The notes under the pieces were generated by a model that was given only the letters and a program-made list of their open reading frames with translations, did no database searches and had not been told where the DNA came from. The translations under genes and the position numbers were made by a program. Below, one piece after another: positions 38,272-47,002 of a DNA stretch of 64,000 nt. Within the stretch, counting starts at the first letter, position 1, and each line of letters opens with the position of its first letter. This DNA is from Sphaerotilus sp. (GTDB lineage Bacteria > Pseudomonadota > Gammaproteobacteria > Burkholderiales > Burkholderiaceae_C): NCBI GenBank assembly GCA_013299055.1, contig JAAFKB010000003.1:28899-92898 (forward strand). Reading direction: 5' to 3'.

Positions 38272-39478
38272 TCACCGAGCGCCGGGCGTCCACCTCCCGC
38301 CATTTGGGATGGTAATTCTGGCGTTTCAGCACCGGCAGTTCCTGCTCGATCACCCGCCCCAGGCGGTGAAGCTGCCGACAGCGGCGCTGCTGGTAGTCGT
38401 TCAGTCGTGGCGAGAAATCGAAGGCCATCAGCAGCGCCCGCACCGCCAGCGTGTCCACCGGCTGCCTCACCCAGGGGTAGTCGCTGTCATCAATGCGGGC
38501 CGTTTCGTAACCGATGTTGTGCGTGGGCAGCGCCAGCGGCAGCAGATGCACGGACTCCAGCGGGTGAGCCGCGTGTTCGCGCAGGGCACTGAGGTTGCGC
38601 AAGGACTTCGCGGGTTTGCCCTCCACGATCACCATCGCGTCGGCATCGCCGGTCAGCACGCTGCACAGCGCCTTGGCGGTCGTCTGCTGGCTGTTCAGGC
38701 TGGCAGGCACCACGTTCGCGGCGAGCAGCAGGTTCTCGGCGGTGTGGCGGCTGCCCTGGGAGGTGGAGGAGGTGACCACGCGCCGCCCGGCCAGGTCCGC
38801 CAGCGTGCGCAGCTCCCTGCGCGCCAGCACATGCACCTCCTCGGCGTACAGCGGCAGCACCAGCCGCAGCGACCCCGTCACCTTGCGATCGTTCGGGTCG
38901 GGCGAACGGGCCAGCCACCCCAGGATGTCCGACTGCGCGAAGCCCAGTGCGGCGTTCTCCTTCGGGTGGGCGAGCTTGTGAAGGTTGTCCAGGCTGCCCA
39001 GCGTCTCGTTGTTGAACAGCGGCACGCCCTGCCGCCGCGCCGCCGTGACCAGGTCATTGCCGATGTGGTGGTAGGTGCCGGTGGCGCTGCCGCTGACCAG
39101 GCCGATCGGGTAGCGCAGTGTCGAGGTGGGCGCCTCGACACTGCGCTGCAAGAGTTCGCCCTCCATCAGTTTGACTATGTCAGTCGAGAGCGTCGTCACG
39201 CAGTCCGTCTGCGTCAGGACGACAGACCCCGCCGCACGGTCGCCGACAGGGGCCGCCGCCGTGGCCAAGGCAGACAGGGTCGGCGCGGACGGCTGCCGCA
39301 GCAGCGCATACGCCCCCGCCAGCAGCCCCACCAGCACCAGCGTGCCGCGCAGCCAGCGGTCGGTGCTCTGCCCCACCGTCAGCCACGGCAGCAGCAGCCC
39401 GATCAGCAGCGCCCCCAGCCCCACGATCAGCAGCGGACTGTTCACCCCCCCGCTCCATCCCATCACCATGTCCACCAC
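38231..39478 (-). CDS. TAXI family TRAP-type solute-binding protein with N-terminal TM segments
   Basis: YPIGLVSGSATGTYHHIGNDLV, VPLFNNETLGSLDNLHKL, LGFAQSDILGWLA, GRRVVTSSTSQGSRHTAENLL; start uncertain. Confidence 0.8.
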   Translation of the reverse strand: MVDMVMGWSGGVNSPLLIVGLGALLIGLLLPWLTVGQSTDRWLRGTLVLVGLLAGAYALLRQPSAPTLSALATAAAPVGDRAAGSVVLTQTDCVTTLSTDIVKLMEGELLQRSVEAPTSTLRYPIGLVSGSATGTYHHIGNDLVTAARRQGVPLFNNETLGSLDNLHKLAHPKENAALGFAQSDILGWLARSPDPNDRKVTGSLRLVLPLYAEEVHVLARRELRTLADLAGRRVVTSSTSQGSRHTAENLLLAANVVPASLNSQQTTAKALCSVLTGDADAMVIVEGKPAKSLRNLSALREHAAHPLESVHLLPLALPTHNIGYETARIDDSDYPWVRQPVDTLAVRALLMAFDFSPRLNDYQQRRCRQLHRLGRVIEQELPVLKRQNYHPKWREVDARRSVSGWQRDTCSQLGG

Positions 39479-39604
39479 ACCCACCTCCCGGTCCCGCCGC
39501 ATTCGTGAAATTCTCTGCACTCCGACATTCTAGAAGTACGATTTCCGGCGCAGTCACCCTTTCGAGACGATCGACATGCCGACATACCCGTACCTGGTAC
39601 CAAT

Positions 39605-40374
39605 GTGGACCTCGTCGCGGGCCAGGTGGTCGAGCTGGAATTCGCCGCTGACCCTGGGCAGAGCGATGTCGATCTCTACCTCTGGTCCGCCGACGGCCAG
39701 CGCATCGTCGGCGCCTCGACCGGCGTGGACAGCCGCTTCGCGTGCGTGCAGGTCACCACCAGTGGCACCTACTTCGTCGATGTCTATGCCCACCGTGGCG
39801 CGTCGATCTACAACCTGCGCATCGGCGCCCCCGGCACGGTCGGCCAGTGTGCCGAGCGCACCACCGCTGCCCGCTTCAACCCCGGCGAGCTGATGGCCCT
39901 GGCCCGCAGCGGTGGCATTACGAACAGATCAACCTGCCAGCGGCCATGACCCGCATCGCCGCGCTGGTCACCAAACCCGCGCTGCGCCCGATCGTGGCGG
40001 CGGCGGGCAACGGCGGCAACGCGCTCGCCGTGGGCACGTGCGCCAACTGCGCGGGCACCATCACCGTCGGCGCCACCAACGCCCAGCGCCAGCCGTCCTT
40101 CGGCCCGCTGCAGGGCACTTCGATGGCCACGCCCCACGTCGCCGGTGTGCTGGCCCTCATGCGCTACCTGCACCCCGGCCTCACCCCGGCGCAGCTCGAC
40201 AGCCTGCTGGCCCAGGGTGCCCTGACCGACGACCTGGGGGCGACCGGCCGCGACACGCAGTACGGCTGGGGGCTCATCAACGCCCGCAAGGCCGTGGATG
40301 CCGCGATCGAGCGGGAAACGGGCATGTCGCCGCAGGGCTTGTCCATCGGCGCCCGCCGGGCCGCTGTGCGCTGA
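39605..40374 (+). pseudogene. degraded subtilisin-like S8 peptidase remnant
   Basis: Frame 39605-39949 encodes a pre-peptidase-like segment (DLYLWSADGQRIVGASTGVDSRFACVQVTTSGTYFVDVYAH). A different frame carries the S8 Ser block (VAAAGNGGNALAVG, GTSMATPHVAGVLALMRYLHPGLTPAQLDSLL). The Asp and His catalytic blocks are not present. Confidence 0.75.
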
Positions 40375-40613
40375 ATCTGTGTGTTGCGGGGGTGTCCCGC
40401 CAGCGGCGCGGCGCATGGGTTGGCCCATATGGAACGCACGCGCCTCTGCGGGCATCCTGAGTTCAACGAAACCACACCGCGCCCCTCGAATTCAATCCCC
40501 TGCTGATGGGGCGCGACATGCACTCGACGGCGTGGGGTCGGAATCATTTTCTGCTCCGCTGTCCATGGTGCTGCATGGAGGCATGGCGGTCTTGTCTTTA
40601 ACGGAGGCATGAA

Positions 40614-41114
40614 ATGCTTTTTTCATATCGTTGCTCATGGTGGAAAAGCCAAATTAAATGTCACGCCTTCTTGTTCATGTCGATGCTGCTTCTGATGGGT
40701 ATTGCATATTTGGGAAAAGAGGACTTGTTTGTTTTTAGCGAGGAGGATGCATCAAGGGTGAAAAAACTTTTTTCATGGATGCTTGCTCTGTCCGCTTCTT
40801 TCGCGGCCATAGACTTCATCTTGCATTTCAAGGTTTCTGGCGAATGGGAGGTTCAAGTAAGCGAAAGTCATGTCACATGGAAATCCCCTAAGAACCTGGC
40901 GGGTGGAAACAATTTCACAATGAGGGTTGATGAAATTGAATACATCCGCATGGAAAGAAAAAGTGATGCTGAAGGGTATTCGTATAGTTATTACATGAAA
41001 CCAATAAAATCCCCTGAATTTTTCATTTACACCAACTCCTCTGGAGTCCCGATGAATAATTTTTTCGCTGCAATTGAGAAGCTTGGAACTCCCAGCTATT
41101 ATCGCGAAATTTAA
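40614..41114 (+). CDS. hypothetical membrane protein (two predicted TM helices, C-terminal soluble domain)
   Basis: AT-richer than surroundings; FLFMSMLLLMGIAYLG and LFSWMLALSASFAAIDFIL hydrophobic stretches. Confidence 0.65.
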   Translation: MLFSYRCSWWKSQIKCHAFLFMSMLLLMGIAYLGKEDLFVFSEEDASRVKKLFSWMLALSASFAAIDFILHFKVSGEWEVQVSESHVTWKSPKNLAGGNNFTMRVDEIEYIRMERKSDAEGYSYSYYMKPIKSPEFFIYTNSSGVPMNNFFAAIEKLGTPSYYREI

Positions 41115-41216
41115 TCCTCTTGAGAATTTCTACTCGACCAAAAACAGCTCGTCATCCCGTCCACCACCCAATAAATCAATTCAGCCTGAGCCAACCCAAT
41201 CCACACAGGAAAAACC

Positions 41217-41738
41217 ATGAGCTTCCATCGCACGACTTTTGCCACCCTTGCGCTTATTTTTCTTGTTCAAGATGCTTTTGCACAGGAACGTCGATTCGGT
41301 GCATGGGCGGTGGGACTGCTGAATGACAAGTCGGGGTCTTATGCCGCCACGGCCAACGAAAGCGATGTCGTCTTTGGGCAGTCCTGCCAAGTGACTGGAG
41401 CCGGTTGTTCCTGGTTTTTGATCCCCAGATACGAATGCACTGTCGGTGGTAATTACACCGTACTTGTCAACTCTGACGCAGGCACAGCTGCTCACACACT
41501 TTCCTGCGCCACGGCCGAAGGCAAAACACACTACAGGTTCAACGACTCAGAACAAATAACAAGTCTTGTCTCGAAATCCTCTGAAATCGCATTCGCCTTT
41601 GCCAAAGCTGGAAGCCAGTTTCAAGTCAGCCGATTTTCCCTCAATGGGTCAAACGATGCACTGACCCTGATGCTCAAGACGGCCACGATCATGGGGCAAA
41701 AAAATAATGGCAGTGGCATGCGGGATCAGGTGCTGTAA
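41217..41738 (+). CDS. hypothetical secreted protein
   Basis: Signal peptide MSFHRTTFATLALIFLVQDAFAQ; four downstream cysteines. Confidence 0.65.
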   Translation: MSFHRTTFATLALIFLVQDAFAQERRFGAWAVGLLNDKSGSYAATANESDVVFGQSCQVTGAGCSWFLIPRYECTVGGNYTVLVNSDAGTAAHTLSCATAEGKTHYRFNDSEQITSLVSKSSEIAFAFAKAGSQFQVSRFSLNGSNDALTLMLKTATIMGQKNNGSGMRDQVL

Positions 41739-41771
41739 GCATGCCTCAACCGAAGAAGGCGTATTGACTGA

Positions 41772-41799
41772 TTTCTGCTTTCTGCTTTCTGCTTTCTGA
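41772..41799. repeat. heptamer tandem repeat (TTTCTGC)x3 plus partial
   Basis: tttctgctttctgctttctgctttctga in the intergenic region. Confidence 0.85.
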
Positions 41800-42033
41800 T
41801 AATCCAGAGAATGGCGGTGTGACGCTCACGCATCATCGGATGCAAGGGCGGAGTCAAGTCAGCAAAATCCTGCTTCTGAAATTATGTGCCATCTCAATTG
41901 CGGCGCATAAACTGGCCGCTTGCAATACGTTGGTGGGCAGTGAACTGCATGGCAGCGACTCTCTCCGCAACGAAATTGCGCACGAAAAATAGATAATATC
42001 TCAAACGGCAATCAAACTTAATTGGGACTGCTT

Positions 42034-43008
42034 ATGTCAGCGACGCTGGAAACTCAGAGATCTGCGAAGCCAGGAAATACTTGGCGCATTGCCTGCGCTT
42101 TGTCATGCGTTGCAGTGTTTGCCTACGCCTTTTATGGAAGCAACCATGCCTTGGGAGAGGGTGTCCCGTATCAGATGGGCTACAACCTCCCCATTGCCGC
42201 CATTCTTTCAGGCGCTTTGCACCTCTTCTTTCGAAAGCGAGAGTCGAGTCAAACAGGCTGGTTAGGTTTTGCGCTCATCTATGCGTCGCTCATTGCCGCT
42301 GCATCCATTGCGGAGAGCCGTCAGAAATCAGAGCTAAGAACCGTGGCGACGGAAATGCAGAATTCGATTTCTGCGATCGACATTTCGGCGTCTTCGAGTC
42401 AATCCACACCGATACCCCCACCCATCACATCAAGCGCCACTGGCGAAGCCGGCAAGATAGATGTTTTGCTGAAAACCGTACTCAACCGAGCAATTTCTCA
42501 GCGGCGAGAGTACATGCTTGAACTGGAGGCAATCGGTTGGCCCAACATCCTGGACGGTTCTCGCCTCAAGAACGACTCGACGTTTGCTCAAAGCCGAACA
42601 ATGGTTCAACAGGCCAAGGACATTGTGGCCAAGTATCGATCACGCACCGACACGCTGTACGCGCAGATGCGCCGCGACATTGAAACGTCTGGCATGGGCA
42701 CAGAATTAAGGCGGGCAACTCTCGCCGTCTTCGATCAGAGATTGAGCCAGGGGATCAGCCAGGCTGCGGAGCTGTGGTCTCTCGAAGAGCAGGTGATCGG
42801 TCACATCGAGAATGGATTGAATCTCCTGGCTGCGCGACATGGCGGATGGACCCTTCAAGAGGGTCAGGTCACGTTTCATCGGCAAAAAGACCTGGATCTG
42901 TTCAATGCCCATCTCAAGAAAGCTGAAGTCATCGCCAGTCAGCAAGAGCAGATGCAAGCTGCATCCTTGCAAAAGGCCAAAGAAGGTATGTCCCAACTTG
43001 GGAAGTGA
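42034..43008 (+). CDS. hypothetical membrane protein with coiled-coil region
   Basis: Three hydrophobic N-terminal segments followed by a long polar/coiled-coil region; ATG at 42034. Confidence 0.65.
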   Translation: MSATLETQRSAKPGNTWRIACALSCVAVFAYAFYGSNHALGEGVPYQMGYNLPIAAILSGALHLFFRKRESSQTGWLGFALIYASLIAAASIAESRQKSELRTVATEMQNSISAIDISASSSQSTPIPPPITSSATGEAGKIDVLLKTVLNRAISQRREYMLELEAIGWPNILDGSRLKNDSTFAQSRTMVQQAKDIVAKYRSRTDTLYAQMRRDIETSGMGTELRRATLAVFDQRLSQGISQAAELWSLEEQVIGHIENGLNLLAARHGGWTLQEGQVTFHRQKDLDLFNAHLKKAEVIASQQEQMQAASLQKAKEGMSQLGK

Positions 43009-43133
43009 TGCGCCACGCCGCCTTGCACCACCCCTGCCGCCCTGCAGGGGTGGCCCCATATGGTGTTGACCGGCACTCCCGCGCATCCTGTGTGTGACGA
43101 CGCGATCCCCGCGTCGCGCACCAGGAGCCGATC

Positions 43134-43889
43134 ATGTCCCCCGCCAACGTCCATGGCCTCGCGACCCGTTCGCCCCCCCGTCCCGGCGCCGTCACCGCGA
43201 CCGATCCCCGTGCCACCCGGCTCGCCGTCCCGCTGACCTGGGCACTCGGCCTCGGCACGGCGCTGGTCGTGGCCCCGGTGATCTTCGTGGTGGTGCAGGG
43301 CATGGCCGGGCTGATGGTGGCCGGCACGCTCGGACTGGCCGGTGTGCAGCTCGCGCCGGTCGTGGCGCTCAAGCTGGCGAACTGGCGGCTGCGGCTGCTG
43401 CAGGGCGAGGCGCGCGGCAACCCGCTGCCGACGCTGGAGAACATGCTCATCGATCGCCGCACCGCGCTCACGCAGGCCAGCATCCAGCTTCAAGGGGCCA
43501 TCGCCCAGATCGACGCCTTCGTCGAACAAGCCCAGGACTTCGCTCGTACCCACCCCGACGCCGCCGCCCGCTGGCTGGAGCGGGCGCAGCAGGCTCAGCA
43601 GCTGCGCGAACAGAAGAAGCGTGCGCTGCGCACCGCCGCCGAATCGGTGGCGGCCTTCGAGCAGGAAGTGGACCGCGCCCGCACCGAGTGGTCGCTGGTC
43701 GAGGCCGAGCGGGCGCTCAGCCACTCGCTCGGCGCCACCCGCGGCGACCCGATGGCGCAACTGCTGGAACGCACGGCGCTGGACAGCGTGCGGCTGCAGA
43801 TGAACCGCGCCTTCGCCAGCCTGGAGACGGAACTGGTGCTCGACCTCAACGCCACCCCCACCACCCACCCACCGGGAGCACGGCCATGA
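43134..43889 (+). CDS. hypothetical membrane-anchored coiled-coil protein
   Basis: Two hydrophobic segments (LTWALGLGTALVVAPVIFVVVQGMAGLMVAGTLGLAGVQLAPVVAL) followed by a long heptad-rich region. Confidence 0.7.
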   Translation: MSPANVHGLATRSPPRPGAVTATDPRATRLAVPLTWALGLGTALVVAPVIFVVVQGMAGLMVAGTLGLAGVQLAPVVALKLANWRLRLLQGEARGNPLPTLENMLIDRRTALTQASIQLQGAIAQIDAFVEQAQDFARTHPDAAARWLERAQQAQQLREQKKRALRTAAESVAAFEQEVDRARTEWSLVEAERALSHSLGATRGDPMAQLLERTALDSVRLQMNRAFASLETELVLDLNATPTTHPPGARP

Positions 43890-44050
43890 AGTTCCGCGTC
43901 ATCACCTCGCTGCTGCTGGCCGCCGTGCTGGTCGCGCTCTACCTGTGGCAGACCGGCACGGACCCCCAGCCACCCGACTCGACCTCGGCCCCAGCCCCCA
44001 CCCCCGACCAAGGCACCACCCAGGGCCTGGGCCGCGTCAAGATTTTCTGA
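43886..44050 (+). CDS. 54-aa single-TM small protein
   Basis: ATGA overlap with the upstream gene: MKFRVITSLLLAAVLVALYLWQTGTDPQPPDSTSAPAPTPDQGTTQGLGRVKIF. Below the supplied ORF length cutoff in this frame. Confidence 0.65.
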   Translation: MKFRVITSLLLAAVLVALYLWQTGTDPQPPDSTSAPAPTPDQGTTQGLGRVKIF

Positions 44051-44070
44051 ATCCTCGCAAGGACACCACC

Positions 44071-45024
44071 ATGACCACCACCACGCCCCTGTTCCTGACT
44101 CGCCATGTCACCACGGCGCTCGCCCTGGCGCTGACCACCACGCTCGCCGCCGCACAGAGCCCGATGCTCGTCTCCACCGGCATCCCGCAGGGCACCTACG
44201 CCTCGATGTTCAAGGACTTGGCGGGGGTCTGCGGCACCGCGGCCGGGCTGTCGCTGGCGGAGAAGCCCTCGTCCGGCGCGAACGAGTCCGTGGACCGGCT
44301 GCTGCGCAACGAGGTGTCGGCCGCCTTCGTGCAGACCGACGTGCTGCACGCCCGGCGCACCACGGAAGACCTCGGCGGCGTCAAGGCGCTGGTGGCGCTG
44401 CACCCGGAGCCGGTCCACCTGCTGGCGTTGACGGCACCGCTGGTCGAGGGCGGCGTGCTCGGGATCGGCGGGCGCAGCGTGCCGTTCAACACCCTGGGGG
44501 ATCTGGCCAAGCGGCGGGTCGGGGTCTGGGGCGGGGCGGCGGTGACGGCGCGGCTGATCCAGCTCCAGGCCGAGGTGGACTACCGCGTGACCGAGTTCAA
44601 CGGCCCGGAGGACGCGATGCAGGCGCTGCGGGCACGGCAGATCGACGCCGTGCTGGCGGTGGGTGGGGCGCCGCTGGCGTGGATGCGGGGGCTGGACCGG
44701 AGCGTGAAGCTGCTGTCGGTGCCGGAGCCGTGGGCAAGCAAGCTGCGCAACGTCTACCGCCCCGCCAAGCTGAGCTACAGCCACCTCGGGGCGCAGGGTG
44801 TGGCGACGGTGGCGACCGAGGCGGTGCTGGCGGTGCGCGATGTCCGTTCGGCAGCGGCAGCAGGCCCGCTGTTGAAGTTGCGCACCTGCCTGCAGCAACA
44901 ACTCGACCCGCTGCGCGACACCGTTGGCCACCACAGCGCGTGGAGCCAGGTCGAGGCGGGCAGCGTGCCGCACTGGCCGGTGTTCGAGCGTGGCGGTGGC
45001 CCGACGACCACGACCCGGAACTGA
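44071..45024 (+). CDS. TAXI/TRAP-like periplasmic solute-binding protein (short form)
   Basis: Signal peptide TALALALTTTLAAAQ; STGIPQGTYASMFKDLAGVCG, VSAAFVQTDVLHARR, DLAKRRVGVWGGAAVTARLI. Confidence 0.72.
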   Translation: MTTTTPLFLTRHVTTALALALTTTLAAAQSPMLVSTGIPQGTYASMFKDLAGVCGTAAGLSLAEKPSSGANESVDRLLRNEVSAAFVQTDVLHARRTTEDLGGVKALVALHPEPVHLLALTAPLVEGGVLGIGGRSVPFNTLGDLAKRRVGVWGGAAVTARLIQLQAEVDYRVTEFNGPEDAMQALRARQIDAVLAVGGAPLAWMRGLDRSVKLLSVPEPWASKLRNVYRPAKLSYSHLGAQGVATVATEAVLAVRDVRSAAAAGPLLKLRTCLQQQLDPLRDTVGHHSAWSQVEAGSVPHWPVFERGGGPTTTTRN

Positions 45025-45032
45025 GCGTGACA

Positions 45033-46136
45033 ATGCACAGCTCTGTACCGGAGTCCTGCATCTTGAGTTCCTCTGCCTCTGCTTTCCCCACCGTGCGGTG
45101 GCTGGCCCGTGGCCTGGTGGTCGTGTCACTGCTGTGTGCGGTCGGTCTGGCCGTGTCCTACCGCTTCGCACCGCCGCGTAATGCGTGGGTCGAGCTGCTG
45201 CGCTATGTGCCCTTCCTGGTCTATGTCGTGCCCGCAGGCCTCGCGCTCGGGCTGTCCTTCCTGCTGGGCTGGCGCTGGCGGCTGGTCGCCTTGCTGGCGC
45301 TGGGCCTGATGGGCACGGTGGTGACCGACCTGTCGCTCGGCCTGGGCCGCAGCACGCTGGCCGCCGACACCCCCGGCACCCGCACCGTGCGCTTCATGAC
45401 CTACAACATCAAGTCCTACCGCGCCGTGTTCCGCCGCGGGGGCTTCGTGCCGCTGAACGACGAGATCGCGCAGCACCAGCCCGACATCCTCGTCATGCAG
45501 GACGCCCGCGAGGTCTCGCGCCGTGGCGACCTGCCTTACGGCATGCGCGACGTGCTGCCGCAGCACAAGCTCTACGCCTACGGGCAATACGCCGTCGCCA
45601 GCCGTTTTCCGCTCAGCGGCTGCGCGCCGGCCGACATGTCCTTGCGTGACGAGAAGCATGAGTACGTGCGCTGCACCGTGGACATCGACGGTACCCGCAT
45701 CGACCTCGTCACCGCCCACCTGCTCACCCCGCGCGAGGGGCTGAACGCCACCCGCGAAGAGCGCCTCGGCGGCCTCGACGACTGGCACACCAACTTCGCC
45801 GACCGCCTGACCCAGGCCGACCGCATCGCCAGCGCGCTCGTGCCTCTGCGGCGGCCCACCATCGTGGCCGGCGACCTGAACGCCCCGGAACACTCGGCGG
45901 TCGTGCAGACCCTGCTGGGCATCGGGCTGCGCAACGCCTTCTCTGCGGCTGGCCGGGGCTGGGGCTACACGCACGGCCACTCGCTCAAGCCGGGTCTGAG
46001 CTTCCTGCGCATCGACCACATCCTCGTCAGCCCGGAGATCGGCGTGCGCGAGGCCTGGGTCGGCTGGCGCGGCGGCTCGGAGCACCGGCCGGTGGTGGCC
46101 GATCTGGTGATCTCCACGCCGGTAGCCAAGCCATGA
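45033..46136 (+). CDS. membrane endonuclease/exonuclease/phosphatase family protein
   Basis: Three N-terminal TMs; VRFMTYNIKSYRA, PDILVMQDARE, IVAGDLNAPEHS, RIDHILVSPE. ATG at 45033. Confidence 0.85.
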   Translation: MHSSVPESCILSSSASAFPTVRWLARGLVVVSLLCAVGLAVSYRFAPPRNAWVELLRYVPFLVYVVPAGLALGLSFLLGWRWRLVALLALGLMGTVVTDLSLGLGRSTLAADTPGTRTVRFMTYNIKSYRAVFRRGGFVPLNDEIAQHQPDILVMQDAREVSRRGDLPYGMRDVLPQHKLYAYGQYAVASRFPLSGCAPADMSLRDEKHEYVRCTVDIDGTRIDLVTAHLLTPREGLNATREERLGGLDDWHTNFADRLTQADRIASALVPLRRPTIVAGDLNAPEHSAVVQTLLGIGLRNAFSAAGRGWGYTHGHSLKPGLSFLRIDHILVSPEIGVREAWVGWRGGSEHRPVVADLVISTPVAKP

Positions 46137-47002
46137 CCGACCTCGCCACACCAGAACTCATCCACAGTGCGTTCTACCGCTTCACCCGGCTCGACGACCC
46201 CGCCGCCACTGCCGAGGCGCTGCGTGCCTGCAGCCGCGACACCGGCGTGCTCGGCAGCCTCGTCGTCGCGACCGAAGGTCTGAGCGGCGTGGTCGCCGGC
46301 CCAGCGGCAGCGGTGACCGCCTTCGAGGCGGCGCTGACCAGCGACCCGGTCTTCGGCGGCACCTTCGCCGGCCTGCACTTCAAGCGCAGCCTGTGCATGA
46401 CTCCGCCCTTCGCCCGGATGAAGGTCCACGTCAAGCCGGAGATCGTCGCCCTCGGCCTTGACGGCGTCAGCGGCCTGGACGAAACCGCGGAACAACGCGC
46501 CGCGACCCACCTCAGCCCCGCCGCCTGGCGCGAGTTGCTCACAGGCGAAGACGTGGTGGTGCTGGACAACCGCAACCGCTTCGAGTGGCGGCTTGGGCAT
46601 TTCCATGGGGCGGTCGATCCGGGTGTGGATAACTTTCGGGACTTCGCCGAACTGGTCCGCACCCAGGCGCCGCACTGGAAAGCCTGTGGACAACGGGTGG
46701 CGATGTACTGCACCGGCGGCATCCGCTGCGAGAAGGCGGGGGTGTGGATGCGCGAAGAACTCGGGCTGGAGGTGTTCCAGCTGGAGGGCGGCATCCTGAA
46801 CTACCTGGAACAGACCGCCGCCGCACCGGACGCCGACGACCTCTGGCGCGGCGAGTGCTTCGTGTTCGACAACCGGATCGCGCTCGACGCACAACTGCGC
46901 GAGACCTCGACCACCGCCGAGCAGGTCTACGACCCGGCGCAGCCCGACGAGGCCTGGCGGCTCGCACGTGCCCGCCGACTTGACACGGCCACCGGCGGAT
47001 GA
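46133..47002 (+). CDS. trhO: oxygen-dependent tRNA uridine(34) hydroxylase (rhodanese family, YceA)
   Basis: FHGAVDPGVDNFRDF, rhodanese active-site loop CTGGIRCEKAG; KVHVKPEIV. Confidence 0.92.
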   Translation: MTDLATPELIHSAFYRFTRLDDPAATAEALRACSRDTGVLGSLVVATEGLSGVVAGPAAAVTAFEAALTSDPVFGGTFAGLHFKRSLCMTPPFARMKVHVKPEIVALGLDGVSGLDETAEQRAATHLSPAAWRELLTGEDVVVLDNRNRFEWRLGHFHGAVDPGVDNFRDFAELVRTQAPHWKACGQRVAMYCTGGIRCEKAGVWMREELGLEVFQLEGGILNYLEQTAAAPDADDLWRGECFVFDNRIALDAQLRETSTTAEQVYDPAQPDEAWRLARARRLDTATGG

